The notes beneath the pieces were generated by a model, which was not told the origin of the DNA, did no database searches, and saw nothing but the letters and a program-made list of their open reading frames with translations. A stretch of 46,617 bases of DNA, from contig CANNAN010000023.1 of assembly GCA_947502635.1 (NCBI GenBank), positions 1 through 46,617 of the forward strand, written 5' to 3'. Position numbers and translations under genes: made by a program. Numbering within the stretch: position 1 is the stretch's first letter; each line of letters begins with the position of its first letter. This DNA comes from an uncultured Flavobacteriaceae bacterium. Lineage in GTDB: Bacteria > Bacteroidota > Bacteroidia > Flavobacteriales > Flavobacteriaceae. Below, piece by piece: positions 8,565 through 17,863 of the stretch.

Positions 8565-9848
8565 CTAAATAAACTCCATAATTCTTTCTAAAGCCATGCC
8601 TCTTGAACCTTTAATAAGAACAGAGGTGTTTTCTATTTTGGAATCTTTAAACCAGTCTTTAAAGTCATTAAAACCTTCAAATTGTTTGGTTGTGTTTGAT
8701 TTTGTTTGGGTTTTAAAAAAGTTTTCACCAATAAGAACGACCTGATCTATATTTAAGGATGTCGCTAAATCAACAATATTTTGATGTTCTTTTTTAGCAG
8801 ACTCACCAAGTTCGAACATATCTCCAATAAGCGCTATTTTTTTTATGCTTACTTGTTTTTCAAAATTTAATAAAGCAGCCCGCATGCTTGTAGGGTTTGC
8901 ATTATAGGCATCTAAAATAACATGGTTAGTGCCTTTTTGTATAATTTGTGAACGGTTATTAGTAGGGATGTAGTTTTCAATGGCGGCTTTTATGTTAGTA
9001 TCGTCGACTTTAAAATAATTTCCAATGGCAATTGCAGCTGCAATGTTGGTAAAATTATAATCTCCTATAAGTTGACTTTCTATTTCTAAGTTATTATACT
9101 CTGATTTCACAAAAGGAAGTGCTTCAATAAAATTAATATTTATATCAAAATCAGGGTTCCTTTTTCCAAATACAAATCTATTTGTGTTTTTTGTTTTTTC
9201 AATTTGAATGGTGTCATTACCATTTACAAAAATGGTTTTATTGTTATTAGTTAGAAAGCTATACATTTCACTTTTTCCTTTAATAACACCTTCTATACCT
9301 CCAAAACCTTCTAAATGCGCTTTTCCAAAATTAGTTATATAACCAAAATCTGGTTTAGCAATGTTACATAAGAATTCAATTTCTTTTTGGTGGTTTGCAC
9401 CCATTTCTACAATTCCAATTTGGGTACTATTAGTCATAGAAAGTAATGTTAACGGTACACCTATATGGTTGTTTAAATTACCAATAGTAGCAGTCGTTTT
9501 GTATTTTTGAGATAAGGTTGCATTAATTAATTCTTTTGTTGTTGTTTTACCATTACTACCCGTAAGCGCTATTATGGGGATCTTTAAATATGTTCTATGA
9601 TAAGTAGCTAATTTTTGTAATGTATCTAGAGCATTTTTAACCAAAATAGTTGTAGAAGATGTATTAAATGATTCTTCATCAATAACAGCATATTTAGCAC
9701 CATCTTTTAAAGCTTGTTCTGCGTAAGTATTACCATTAAAATTGTCGCCTTTAAGCGCAAAAAAGAGATCGTTTTTTTTAAGTTTTCTTGTGTCAGTGCA
9801 TACTGAATGGCATTGTAAAAAAAGTGCGTGTAATTGTTCTATTTCCAA
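8565..9848 (-). CDS. murF: UDP-N-acetylmuramoyl-tripeptide--D-alanyl-D-alanine ligase
   Basis: MurF adds D-Ala-D-Ala to the UDP-MurNAc tripeptide, the last cytoplasmic step in building the peptidoglycan precursor. The 427-residue protein has the Mur ligase three-domain layout: an N-terminal uridine-binding part with a Cys-Thr-Asp-Thr-Arg segment, an ATP-binding P-loop Thr-Gly-Ser-Asn-Gly-Lys-Thr-Thr at 96-103, a central domain with Glu-Met-Gly-Ala-Asn-His, and a C-terminal domain with Asp-Ala-Tyr-Asn-Ala-Asn-Pro and Leu-Ile-Lys-Gly-Ser-Arg. The length is normal for Bacteroidota. It lies 94 bp downstream of gldJ on the same strand, with a strong hairpin between them, so it probably has its own promoter or relies on readthrough. 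Confidence 0.95.
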   Translation of the reverse strand: MEIEQLHALFLQCHSVCTDTRKLKKNDLFFALKGDNFNGNTYAEQALKDGAKYAVIDEESFNTSSTTILVKNALDTLQKLATYHRTYLKIPIIALTGSNGKTTTKELINATLSQKYKTTATIGNLNNHIGVPLTLLSMTNSTQIGIVEMGANHQKEIEFLCNIAKPDFGYITNFGKAHLEGFGGIEGVIKGKSEMYSFLTNNNKTIFVNGNDTIQIEKTKNTNRFVFGKRNPDFDININFIEALPFVKSEYNNLEIESQLIGDYNFTNIAAAIAIGNYFKVDDTNIKAAIENYIPTNNRSQIIQKGTNHVILDAYNANPTSMRAALLNFEKQVSIKKIALIGDMFELGESAKKEHQNIVDLATSLNIDQVVLIGENFFKTQTKSNTTKQFEGFNDFKDWFKDSKIENTSVLIKGSRGMALERIMEFI

Positions 9849-9886
9849 CTGGTAGAATATATTTTGAATTAATAGAAATAAATGTA

Positions 9887-9919
9887 TAAAAAAAGTCCTA
9901 ACATTTAGCTAGGACTTTT
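9887..9919 (-). terminator. Rho-independent terminator of gldJ
   Basis: AAAAGTCCTA at 9891-9900 pairs perfectly with TAGGACTTTT at 9910-9919 around a 9-nt loop. On the minus strand the stem is followed by a run of seven T's (9888-9894 in complement), the classic terminator form. It lies 23 bp past the gldJ stop. Confidence 0.8.
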
Positions 9920-9942
9920 AATAATATTATAAATAATTGAAA

Positions 9943-11640
9943 TTAATTTTTTGTTTTGTTTCTCGATTTAGATTTTGAACCGACACGAGACATTGCACAT
10001 CTAAATCCAATATAATCAGTTGCCATATCTTGTGGGAAGTAACGTCTTTGAGCTGGGTCTAACCAATACTCTCTGTCTTTCCAAGATCCACCTTTGTAAA
10101 CTCTAACTTCATCATTAATCAATGAAGTTCTGTTACTACCTTTATCGTATTCTCTTATAATGTTTCCTAAAGAATCTCTAGTAATACTATGTTTAGGAGA
10201 ATTATACATTTTTCTGGTATCAGATTTTTTGTTTTCTCCGTCTTCACCTTCATCATCATTAAAACTTTCATAATAACGAGAAGAACGTTTGTCGCCATCT
10301 CTAAAGTTTATTTCATCACTTCTATCAAAGTTAGTACGTAAATACGTTTCATTTTCATCAATAGGTACTTGCGCTATCTCACCAGGTAAATTTCTAGCAA
10401 TTACTTTTCCATTAGGTAAAGTGTCATATACAATATCATCAGCAGTAACTACTTTTACAGTACCGTCTTCATTTAAAGCATTTTTAGTATAAACATTACC
10501 ACGGTAGTAGTTAAAGTCGTTAAACTCGCCATCTATAATAGGTCTGTAAACATCAGCAACCCATTCGGCAACATTACCAGCCATATCATATAACCCGTAA
10601 TCGTTAGGATCGTAAGATTTAACAGCATTTGTAATATCTGCTCCATCATCAGACCAGCCTGCAATTCCTCCGTAATCACCTTTTCCTTGCTTGAAATTAG
10701 CTAATTGATCACCACGAACTTTACGTTTATCAGAACGTGTATATTGTCCATCCCATGGATATTTTTTACGTCCACGATATAAGTTATAATCTCTAATTTC
10801 ACTTAATCCTAAAGCAGCATATTCCCACTCAGTTTCAGTTGGTAGTCTGTATTTTGGTGAAATTAACCCAGTTTCGCGAGTTGCAAAAATGTTAGATTCG
10901 TTACCATCGGCATCTGTTCTAACATATCTTTTGTTCTTCTTTTCACCATTAATAACTTCTTCATTACCACCATATGTTAAGGTAGGAGCATTAATATATG
11001 TATCTGTGCTAAATGTAGATTCTGCATTAACATCAGTAATCTTTGCATCACGTTTTAAGTAACCAGCTTGTTCTAAGTTGTACTCATTAACACGATCTGA
11101 TCTCCAATTTGCAAATTCAACTGCTTGAATCCAGCTTACACCAACAACAGGATATTCTCCATAACCAGGATGGCGTAAGTAATTGTTTGTCATTACCTCA
11201 TTAAAACCTAATCGGTTTCTCCAAACTAAAGTGTCTGGTAAAGCCCCATGATAAATGGCTCTGAAATTTTCTTCTGCAGGTGGGTAAACTCTTTTAATCC
11301 AATCTAAATACTCCATGTACATGGCATTGGTAACCTCAGTTTCATCCATGTAAAAGGATTGTACATGTTGTTGAGTTGGACTATTGTTCCAATCATGCAT
11401 AACATCATCTTGAACACGTCCTTTAGTGAAAGTACCTCCTTCAATAAATACAAGTCCAGGAGCAGTCTCCTGTTCTCTAAAATCTGTATTGTATTGGAAA
11501 CCACCTTCTCTGGAGTTAATTTGCCATCCGGTAGCTCTAGAACTATTTTTTGAACTCGAAGATTTTTTACAACTAGTTGAAGCTATAGTTAGTGCAAAAA
11601 CTAATAAAGCCTTGAATGCTACTACTTTTTTCATATCCAT
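9943..11640 (-). CDS. gldJ: Gliding motility / T9SS lipoprotein GldJ
   Basis: GldJ is a lipoprotein of the type IX secretion and gliding machinery with an FGE-sulfatase (SUMF1) fold, related to GldK. The 565-residue product starts with a lipoprotein signal whose lipobox Cys is residue 24 (Ser-Thr-Ser-Cys). FGE-sulfatase features include Phe-Ile-Glu-Gly-Gly-Thr-Phe near 55, Asp-Glu-Thr-Glu-Val-Thr-Asn near 100, Arg-Leu-Pro-Thr-Glu-Thr-Glu-Trp-Glu-Tyr-Ala-Ala in the middle, Gly-Leu-Tyr-Asp-Met-Ala-Gly-Asn-Val-Ala-Glu-Trp later, and Gly-Gly-Ser-Trp plus Gly-Phe-Arg-Cys-Ala near the end. The position divergent from porU is the conserved flavobacterial arrangement and supports naming it GldJ and not GldK. 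Starts at Met1 and Met3 are both possible. Confidence 0.92.
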   Translation of the reverse strand: MDMKKVVAFKALLVFALTIASTSCKKSSSSKNSSRATGWQINSREGGFQYNTDFREQETAPGLVFIEGGTFTKGRVQDDVMHDWNNSPTQQHVQSFYMDETEVTNAMYMEYLDWIKRVYPPAEENFRAIYHGALPDTLVWRNRLGFNEVMTNNYLRHPGYGEYPVVGVSWIQAVEFANWRSDRVNEYNLEQAGYLKRDAKITDVNAESTFSTDTYINAPTLTYGGNEEVINGEKKNKRYVRTDADGNESNIFATRETGLISPKYRLPTETEWEYAALGLSEIRDYNLYRGRKKYPWDGQYTRSDKRKVRGDQLANFKQGKGDYGGIAGWSDDGADITNAVKSYDPNDYGLYDMAGNVAEWVADVYRPIIDGEFNDFNYYRGNVYTKNALNEDGTVKVVTADDIVYDTLPNGKVIARNLPGEIAQVPIDENETYLRTNFDRSDEINFRDGDKRSSRYYESFNDDEGEDGENKKSDTRKMYNSPKHSITRDSLGNIIREYDKGSNRTSLINDEVRVYKGGSWKDREYWLDPAQRRYFPQDMATDYIGFRCAMSRVGSKSKSRNKTKN

Positions 11641-11674
11641 ACTTTTAAGTAAGCTAATAATATTTTTGGTGCTG

Positions 11675-11703
11675 CAATATAAGAATTAAACCTAATAACA
11701 CAA
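11675..11703 (-). promoter_or_regulatory. Candidate gldJ promoter
   Basis: Read on the minus strand, TTG (11701-11703) is followed after 19 nt by TATATTGC (-7 region, 11674-11681). This is one T short of the Bacteroidota consensus TAnnTTTG. Predicted transcription would begin about 30 nt before the gldJ start. Confidence 0.35.
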
Positions 11704-11832
11704 GCTATTTTTTACATTTTAACCAAAAAATAGTGTATTTCACCCTATTTTTTAAACATTACAACGATGATTTTGTCGTTTTTCACCATTGTTTTGTGTT
11801 GTATTAACGTATGTTTTACTAATTTATTATTG

Positions 11833-11840
11833 TATTTTTG
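11833..11840 (+). promoter_or_regulatory. -7 box of the porU promoter
   Basis: TATTTTTG exactly matches TAnnTTTG. It overlaps an in-frame TTG and ATG at 11838-11843, which argues that translation begins downstream, at the ATG at 11907. No clear -33 TTG was found at the usual spacing. Confidence 0.5.
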
Positions 11841-11906
11841 ATGCAGTTTTTAAAATTGTTATTTTTATTTAATAATAACCCAGCTATAACTACGTTGTTT
11901 TTAACG

Positions 11907-14900
11907 ATGAAACAGAGAACTTTATTCTTATTATTTTTTATTTTTTATACAGTTGTATACGGGCAACAAAAAAGGTACACGATTGTATGGGAGGATTCTA
12001 AAACAATATCTGGAGGTAACTATACAATAGAAATACCTTCTTTTAATAGTGAAAATTTTAGCTATGGTTTTGAGGAAGGCCTATTGTTTATAGATCAATG
12101 GGAAACCAATACATTAATAAATGAATCTTCAGTAATTATTAGTAATGTTGTGTATAGTCCCATTCCAAAAACAAATTTAAAAGATTTAAATTTAGATAAG
12201 ATTCCGAATAAACTAAAATTCAGCTTAAAAAATTCTAGTGCAAGAGGTAAACAATATGCGTTTTTTGAACTTTCTCCTATAATTAAAGATTCTAGGAATG
12301 GTTATCAAAAAGTTGTTTCATTTCAGTTAAATTATAAAAATGGAGCGATTAGTAATAGGAGCTCTTCTTTAAGTAAAGGTTTAAAAGCGTCTAAAATTGT
12401 TAGTAACTCGGTATTAAGTTCGGGAGAATGGTACCGATTTTATGTTGATGAAACGGGTGTTTTTAGGTTGTCAAAAAGTTTTTTACAACGCTTAGGTGTA
12501 AATGTAAATAATGTAGATCCTAGAAATATAAAGTTATTTGGCCATGGCGGACGTATGATTCCTTATTCTAACTCAATTCCGTATCCCTTTGATGTTCCAG
12601 AGAATGCTATAAAATTCGTAGGAGAGGAAGATGGTGTTTTTAATAACGAGGATTATATTTTGTTTTATGCTCAAGGTCCCAAAGAGTATAATGAAGAAAG
12701 TAATACGAATATAAATTGTTATACAGATAAAACATATTATTATATAAATATTAGTCCTGGTTTAGGAAAAAGGATTCAACAGTTTATCCAGCCTGAAGGA
12801 ACCGTAGATTTAGTTGTTGATACATTTGAAGATTATAAGTTTCATGAAATAGATGAACATAATATTGCTTTTTTAGGGAGACGCTGGTTTGGAGATAGGT
12901 TTGATATAGACAATAATAAAATTTTTGAATTTGATTTTCCAGACTTAGTGACAACAGAGCCAATAAATTTAAGGGTTTATACTGCAGCTGCATCTACAAC
13001 ATTGAGCGCAATAGAAGTCACTGTGAACGGAGTATCTGTTTCAACACTAAATATGAGTGGTTCGACATCTCCCAATTTAGCAAGTCAAAATTCTTTTATT
13101 GGCAATGTTAATGTAAACAGTTCGAAAATAGAAGTGGGGCTTAATTTTGACAATCAAGGAAATCCTAGTACTCAAGCTTATTTAGATTATATATCAATAG
13201 AAGCAATACGCTCACTAAATTTTTCAGATAAACAATTTCAATTTAAAAATAGTGCGGTTGCTTCAGTATCAGGCATAGCACAATATAATATGACTAACAC
13301 ATCACAAGTGTCAGAAATTTGGGATGTTACAGATATATACAATATTTCTAATTATATAAACTCTGATGCGGCTTCAAGTCTTGGCTTTAGATCTACTTTA
13401 GGAAGCTTAAAAACTTTTGTGGCAGTAACTCCTCTGGATTATTTTGAACCGAAAATAGATTCTAGAACTACAATTAATAATCAAAATATAAAGGGAACTA
13501 TTTTTCAAAATAGCCAAGGTGCATTTCAGGATGTAGACTATATTATAGTTACACCAGATAATATGCTCAACGAAGCAGAACGTTTAGCTCAGATAAATAG
13601 AACTCAATATAATTTAAATGTTAAGGTATTAGGCTTAGATGAAATCTACAATGAATTTAGTTCAGGCAATCAAGATATTGGAGCCATTAGAAACCTTATT
13701 AAGTATGTTTATGATAATGCAAGTACACCAGAGAACAGAATAAAGTATGTTTGTTTATTTGGTGATGGGTCTTTTGATTATAAAGATAGGATTCCAAATA
13801 ATACTAATATAGTGCCTTCATGGCATTCTTACAGTAGTTTTAACCTGACTAGTTCATTTGTTTCTGATGATTTTTATGGTATGATGGATGCGAACGAAGG
13901 AACCATGGATGTAAGCGATAGATTAGATATAGCTGTAGGTAGAATTTTAGCAGATACGCCACAACGTGCAAAAGAAATGGTTGATAAAATAGAATCATAT
14001 TACGTAAAAGAATCATTTGGTAGTTGGCGTAATAATTTTGTGGTTATTTCAGATGATGTTGACAAGGATTGGGAAGGTAGATTACAACAAACAACCGATG
14101 ATATAGGTGATTTAGTTACTCAGGAAAAACCTTTTATAAATGTTGTAAAAATACATTCTGATGCATTTCAGCAAGAATCATCAGCAGGGGGGGATAGATA
14201 TCCAGAAGTAACGAACGAGATTGTAAATGCTGTTGATAATGGTGCTTTGGTTGTAAATTATTTTGGGCATGGCGGCGAAGAAGGTTTGGCTCAAGAACGT
14301 ATCCTTTTACAACCAGATGTTAATGGATTTCGTAATTTTTGTAAATTAAATTGTTTTGTAACTGTAACCTGTGAGTATACTAAGTTTGACAACCCATTTA
14401 GAGAGACCGCAGGCGAATTTACATATTGGAATAAGCAAGCGGGAGCTATTGGTTTGATTACAACTACGAGGCAGGTATTTGTTACTTTTGGGATTGATTT
14501 TAATAGAGAGTTTGGACAATACCTGTTTTCTTATAGTGATAATGATACCTATAGTGATTATGAATATCCTTCTATGGCCGAAGCATTAAGGTTGACAAAA
14601 AATGATCCTGCCATTTCTGGAAATCCTCAAAGACGTTTAGTGTTCTTTATTGGAGACCCAGCTATGAAATTAGCTTTTCCAAGACCGAATATAAGATTAA
14701 CAGAAATAAATGATGTGCCTATTACACAGACTACAGATACATTGAAGGCATTAAGTTATGTGAAACTAGCAGGTGAAGTGGTTGATATTTCTGGAAACGT
14801 AATACCTAATTATAATGGTACACTTTCTACAACTATTTATGATAAGTCAATTGGTAGACAGACGCTTGCTAATGATGGAACGCAGCTGAATGGACAAATA

Positions 14901-15797
14901 ATAAAATTAGATTTTGAAACACTAGGAGAAATTATATTTAGAGGGCAGGCATCAGTAAAAGATGGTCAATTTGAATTTGATTTTGTAGTGCCAAAAGATA
15001 TAGGTATTCCTGTAGGATTTGGGAAAGTAAGTTTTTATTCAAAAAATACAACTTTATTACAAGATCAAACAGGAGCGAGTATTAATACTGTTAGAATAGG
15101 TGGTTTAAATGAAAATGCTGCAGAAGATAATACAGGGCCTGTTATTACACTTTATATGAATGATGAGAATTTTGTATCGGGAGGTATAACAAACGAGTCA
15201 CCAACACTATTGGCTAAAATGGAAGATGCTAATGGCATTAACACGGCAAGCGGAATAGGACACGATATCGTAGCAATAATAGATGGTGATGAAACAAATC
15301 CAGTAATTCTTAATGATTATTATCAAACAGAAGTAGACGATTATCAAAAAGGCGTAGTGAGTTTCCCTTTTAGGGATTTAGAACCTGGACTTCATACATT
15401 GACTTTAAAAGCATGGGATGTTTATAATAATTCTTCCATATCAGAGATTCAGTTTGTTGTATTCGATAAAGATCAAGATTTAGTTATAAATAATGTACTT
15501 AATTATCCAAATCCTTTCGTAAATTATACAGAATTTTGGTTTAACCACAATAGTTCGGAGTCTTTAGACGTTTCTATACAGATATTCACTGTTTCTGGAA
15601 AATTGGTAAGAACAATTAATGGACAAACAACTGGGGGTATTAAAGCAACAAGTTCATTGTCTAGAGATATTGTCTGGGATGGGCGAGATGATTTTGGAGA
15701 TAGAATAGGTAAAGGGGTCTATATTTATAAATTAACAGTTCACTCTGCCTTATTAAATAAAAAAGTAGAAAAAATAGAGAAACTCGTTATATTGTAA
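11907..15797 (+). CDS. porU: T9SS sortase PorU
   Basis: PorU is the gingipain-like (peptidase C25) outer-membrane transpeptidase that removes T9SS sorting domains and attaches cargo to the surface. The 1296-residue protein (from the ATG at 11907) has a signal peptide ending Val-Tyr-Gly-Gln-Gln, a C25 catalytic domain with His788 in Phe-Gly-His-Gly-Gly and Cys822 in Thr-Val-Thr-Cys-Glu, and a C-terminal sorting-like beta-domain (Asn-Tyr-Pro-Asn-Pro-Phe, ending Glu-Lys-Leu-Val-Ile-Leu) that anchors PorU itself. The length is typical. The upstream ATG at 11841 is rejected because it overlaps the probable -7 box and does not start with a signal peptide. porV, its shuttle partner, follows 99 bp downstream. 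Confidence 0.95.
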   Translation: MKQRTLFLLFFIFYTVVYGQQKRYTIVWEDSKTISGGNYTIEIPSFNSENFSYGFEEGLLFIDQWETNTLINESSVIISNVVYSPIPKTNLKDLNLDKIPNKLKFSLKNSSARGKQYAFFELSPIIKDSRNGYQKVVSFQLNYKNGAISNRSSSLSKGLKASKIVSNSVLSSGEWYRFYVDETGVFRLSKSFLQRLGVNVNNVDPRNIKLFGHGGRMIPYSNSIPYPFDVPENAIKFVGEEDGVFNNEDYILFYAQGPKEYNEESNTNINCYTDKTYYYINISPGLGKRIQQFIQPEGTVDLVVDTFEDYKFHEIDEHNIAFLGRRWFGDRFDIDNNKIFEFDFPDLVTTEPINLRVYTAAASTTLSAIEVTVNGVSVSTLNMSGSTSPNLASQNSFIGNVNVNSSKIEVGLNFDNQGNPSTQAYLDYISIEAIRSLNFSDKQFQFKNSAVASVSGIAQYNMTNTSQVSEIWDVTDIYNISNYINSDAASSLGFRSTLGSLKTFVAVTPLDYFEPKIDSRTTINNQNIKGTIFQNSQGAFQDVDYIIVTPDNMLNEAERLAQINRTQYNLNVKVLGLDEIYNEFSSGNQDIGAIRNLIKYVYDNASTPENRIKYVCLFGDGSFDYKDRIPNNTNIVPSWHSYSSFNLTSSFVSDDFYGMMDANEGTMDVSDRLDIAVGRILADTPQRAKEMVDKIESYYVKESFGSWRNNFVVISDDVDKDWEGRLQQTTDDIGDLVTQEKPFINVVKIHSDAFQQESSAGGDRYPEVTNEIVNAVDNGALVVNYFGHGGEEGLAQERILLQPDVNGFRNFCKLNCFVTVTCEYTKFDNPFRETAGEFTYWNKQAGAIGLITTTRQVFVTFGIDFNREFGQYLFSYSDNDTYSDYEYPSMAEALRLTKNDPAISGNPQRRLVFFIGDPAMKLAFPRPNIRLTEINDVPITQTTDTLKALSYVKLAGEVVDISGNVIPNYNGTLSTTIYDKSIGRQTLANDGTQLNGQIIKLDFETLGEIIFRGQASVKDGQFEFDFVVPKDIGIPVGFGKVSFYSKNTTLLQDQTGASINTVRIGGLNENAAEDNTGPVITLYMNDENFVSGGITNESPTLLAKMEDANGINTASGIGHDIVAIIDGDETNPVILNDYYQTEVDDYQKGVVSFPFRDLEPGLHTLTLKAWDVYNNSSISEIQFVVFDKDQDLVINNVLNYPNPFVNYTEFWFNHNSSESLDVSIQIFTVSGKLVRTINGQTTGGIKATSSLSRDIVWDGRDDFGDRIGKGVYIYKLTVHSALLNKKVEKIEKLVIL

Positions 15798-15871
15798 TCA
15801 TATTTAATTGTTTGTCATCGAATATTTGAATAAGTTACTGGCTAAACATGAATGAGTTTTAAAATAAAAAT

Positions 15872-15879
15872 TATATTTG
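15872..15879 (+). promoter_or_regulatory. Possible porV promoter -7 box
   Basis: TATATTTG matches TAnnTTTG 17 bp before the porV ATG. The upstream -33 element is not clear, so porV may be served by this promoter, by readthrough from porU, or both. Confidence 0.35.
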
Positions 15880-15896
15880 TTAACTAAATTTAATAC

Positions 15897-17099
15897 ATGA
15901 AGAATAAAATATTAATAATATTAGCTTTTGTTTTTGTGCTGAAACTAAATGCTCAAGAAACAATTATTTTTCCAAGCCAAGATAGAAGAGTTATTACAAC
16001 GGGTGTACCATTTCTTTTAATTGCACCAGATGCTAGAGCAGCGGCAATGGGAGACATGGGAGTAGCAACTTCTGTTGATGCTTTTTCACAACAATGGAAC
16101 TCGTCTAAATATGTGTTTTCGGAAACTAAATCGGGTATTGGAGTCAGTTATACTCCTTATTTAAGTAAATTGGTTAACGATATTTTTTTAGGAAATGTTA
16201 CTTATTTTAATCGTTTAGATGAACGTAGTGCATTTGCTGCAAGTTTGAAATATTTTTCTTTAGGAGATATAGAGTTTGTAACCGATGAGTTTTCAACAGC
16301 TCTAATACAAAGGCCTAATGAGCTTACTATAGATGCTTCTTATGCTTTAAGGTTATCTGATCAATTTGGTATGTCTGTAGCCATGCGTTTTTTAAGATCA
16401 GATTTAAAGTTGGATGGTGTCGATGGCGATGCAACACCAGCAAGTACATTTGGTGTGGATATCTCTGGTTATTATCAGAGTGAAGAAGAAGCTTATGCCG
16501 ATTTCAATGGACGTTGGAGAGGTGGATTTGCTATTCAAAATATAGGGCCAAAATTTAGATATGATGAAGGCGGTGTTGAGAATTTTCAACCTACAAACTT
16601 ACGCTTAGGAGGTGGATTCGATTTTATATTTGATGATTATAATAAGGTTGCTGTAACGGCAGAAATAGGGAAATTGTTAGTACCAACACCTCCAGTTTAT
16701 GGTTTTGTTGATACAGATGGTGATGAAAATCAAGATACAGATGAACCAACGATTATAGTTCAAGGTAAAGATCCAGATGTGAGCTTTTTAACAGGTATGT
16801 TTCAATCGTTTGGAGATGCACCAGATGGTTTTAGTGAAGAGCTAAAAGAGTTTACATGGGCATTGGGTGCAGAATATGTATACCAAGATTCTTTTGCCTT
16901 TAGAGCAGGTTACTTTAATGAAAGTGAAGACAAAGGTGCTAGAAAGTTTTTAGCATTAGGAGCAGGTTTTAAAGCCAATGTTGTAAATATTGATTTATCA
17001 TACTTGTTTTCGGCATCAAAAATACAAAGCCCTTTAGAAAACACGCTACGTTTCTCATTAACCTTTAATATTGGTGCAGAAGCGTATAACGAATATTAA
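15897..17099 (+). CDS. porV: T9SS outer-membrane shuttle protein PorV (LptO)
   Basis: PorV is an outer-membrane beta-barrel of the FadL type that carries cargo proteins from the translocon to PorU. The 400-residue product begins with a signal peptide (about 1-19, Lys-Leu-Asn-Ala-Gln). It has the family's hallmark N-terminal segment Phe-Leu-Leu-Ile-Ala-Pro-Asp-Ala-Arg-Ala-Ala-Ala-Met-Gly-Asp, alternating amphipathic strands throughout, and a C-terminal aromatic/hydrophobic strand (Leu-Arg-Phe-Ser-Leu-Thr-Phe). Length and position directly after porU match other Flavobacteriia. An acidic insert rich in Asp/Glu near residues 270-290 is likely an extracellular loop. Confidence 0.95.
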   Translation: MKNKILIILAFVFVLKLNAQETIIFPSQDRRVITTGVPFLLIAPDARAAAMGDMGVATSVDAFSQQWNSSKYVFSETKSGIGVSYTPYLSKLVNDIFLGNVTYFNRLDERSAFAASLKYFSLGDIEFVTDEFSTALIQRPNELTIDASYALRLSDQFGMSVAMRFLRSDLKLDGVDGDATPASTFGVDISGYYQSEEEAYADFNGRWRGGFAIQNIGPKFRYDEGGVENFQPTNLRLGGGFDFIFDDYNKVAVTAEIGKLLVPTPPVYGFVDTDGDENQDTDEPTIIVQGKDPDVSFLTGMFQSFGDAPDGFSEELKEFTWALGAEYVYQDSFAFRAGYFNESEDKGARKFLALGAGFKANVVNIDLSYLFSASKIQSPLENTLRFSLTFNIGAEAYNEY

Positions 17100-17132
17100 T
17101 TAGAACTATATTAATTAGAACTATATTAATTA
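17096..17132. repeat. 15-bp tandem repeat after porV
   Basis: TTAATTAGAACTATA occurs at 17096-17110 and again at 17111-17125, followed by a partial third copy. The first copy includes the porV stop codon; the repeat does not change the protein. Confidence 0.85.
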
Positions 17133-17144
17133 ATTATATGTATT

Positions 17145-17177
17145 AAAAACTATTGTTCATTGAACAATAGTTTTTTT
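17145..17177 (+). terminator. Rho-independent terminator after porV
   Basis: AAAAACTATTGTT and its reverse complement form a near-perfect stem around a 5-nt loop, followed by a T run. It separates porV from cdd and, being A-rich at its 5' side, could also work in reverse. Confidence 0.85.
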
Positions 17178-17204
17178 GTTTACAATATTTTGTAAATTTA
17201 AAAT

Positions 17205-17687
17205 ATGAAGGAAATAAAAATAGAGACTACGTTATATATATACCAAGGCTTAGATGAACTCCCAAAGAAGATAATGATACTTATGCAAAAAGCTTTTGAG
17301 GCACGTAAAAATGCCTATGCTCCCTATTCAAATTTTAATGTAGGAGCCGCATTATTATTAGATAATGGTGAGGTAATCACTGGCAATAATCAGGAAAATG
17401 CTTCCTATCCATCAGGGCTATGTGCAGAACGTACGGCAATTTATTATGCAGGCTCACAGTACCCAAAAGCAAAAATAATTCGAATGGCTATTTCGGCAGG
17501 CTCAAAAAATAGTCAAACAAATAAACCCATTCCACCTTGTGGAGCATGTAGACAAGCGATTGCTGAATATGAAATAAAACAAGAGACTCCTATAGAAATT
17601 TATTTCATGGGAGAAACGGGAAAAGTCGCTAAATCTAATTCTTTGGCAAATTTACTGCCTTTAGTCTTTGATAAATCGGTGCTTTAA
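17205..17687 (+). CDS. cdd: Cytidine deaminase
   Basis: This enzyme hydrolyses cytidine or deoxycytidine to (deoxy)uridine in pyrimidine salvage. The 160-residue product has the zinc site of the family: Cys73-Ala-Glu75 (Glu75 the proton shuttle) and Pro-Cys112-Gly-Ala-Cys115. The substrate-binding part has Tyr-Ala-Pro-Tyr-Ser-Asn-Phe-Asn-Val-Gly-Ala-Ala near 38-49 and Asn-Gln-Glu-Asn-Ala-Ser-Tyr-Pro near 62-69. The size is that of the homotetrameric short-form enzymes with a modest N-terminal extension. It lies between the porV terminator and pdhA, as in many flavobacteria. Confidence 0.95.
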   Translation: MKEIKIETTLYIYQGLDELPKKIMILMQKAFEARKNAYAPYSNFNVGAALLLDNGEVITGNNQENASYPSGLCAERTAIYYAGSQYPKAKIIRMAISAGSKNSQTNKPIPPCGACRQAIAEYEIKQETPIEIYFMGETGKVAKSNSLANLLPLVFDKSVL

Positions 17688-17803
17688 ATTCATGAAATTT
17701 TTTAAATACCATAACATTCTATATAAAAAATTATTAAATAAGCAATCTTGCCTGTTAAGCGTTTTTTTTTTGATATTTTTTATACTTTAATGAATTTACG
17801 TTT

Positions 17804-17832
17804 TTGCAATAACTAGCAATGTGTTACTTTTG
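17804..17832 (+). promoter_or_regulatory. Promoter of pdhA-pdhC
   Basis: TTG at 17804-17806 and TACTTTTG at 17825-17832 are separated by 18 nt, a good fit to the Bacteroidota -33/-7 promoter. The predicted transcript would start about 25 nt before the pdhA ATG. Confidence 0.6.
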
Positions 17833-17863
17833 TATTTGCTTAATTAAAACCTAATATTAGTCG

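Noticed and set aside
11838-11906. Upstream start for PorU at TTG 11838 or ATG 11841.
   Set aside because: It overlaps a full-match -7 box and adds a non-signal-like N terminus before the signal peptide starting at 11907.
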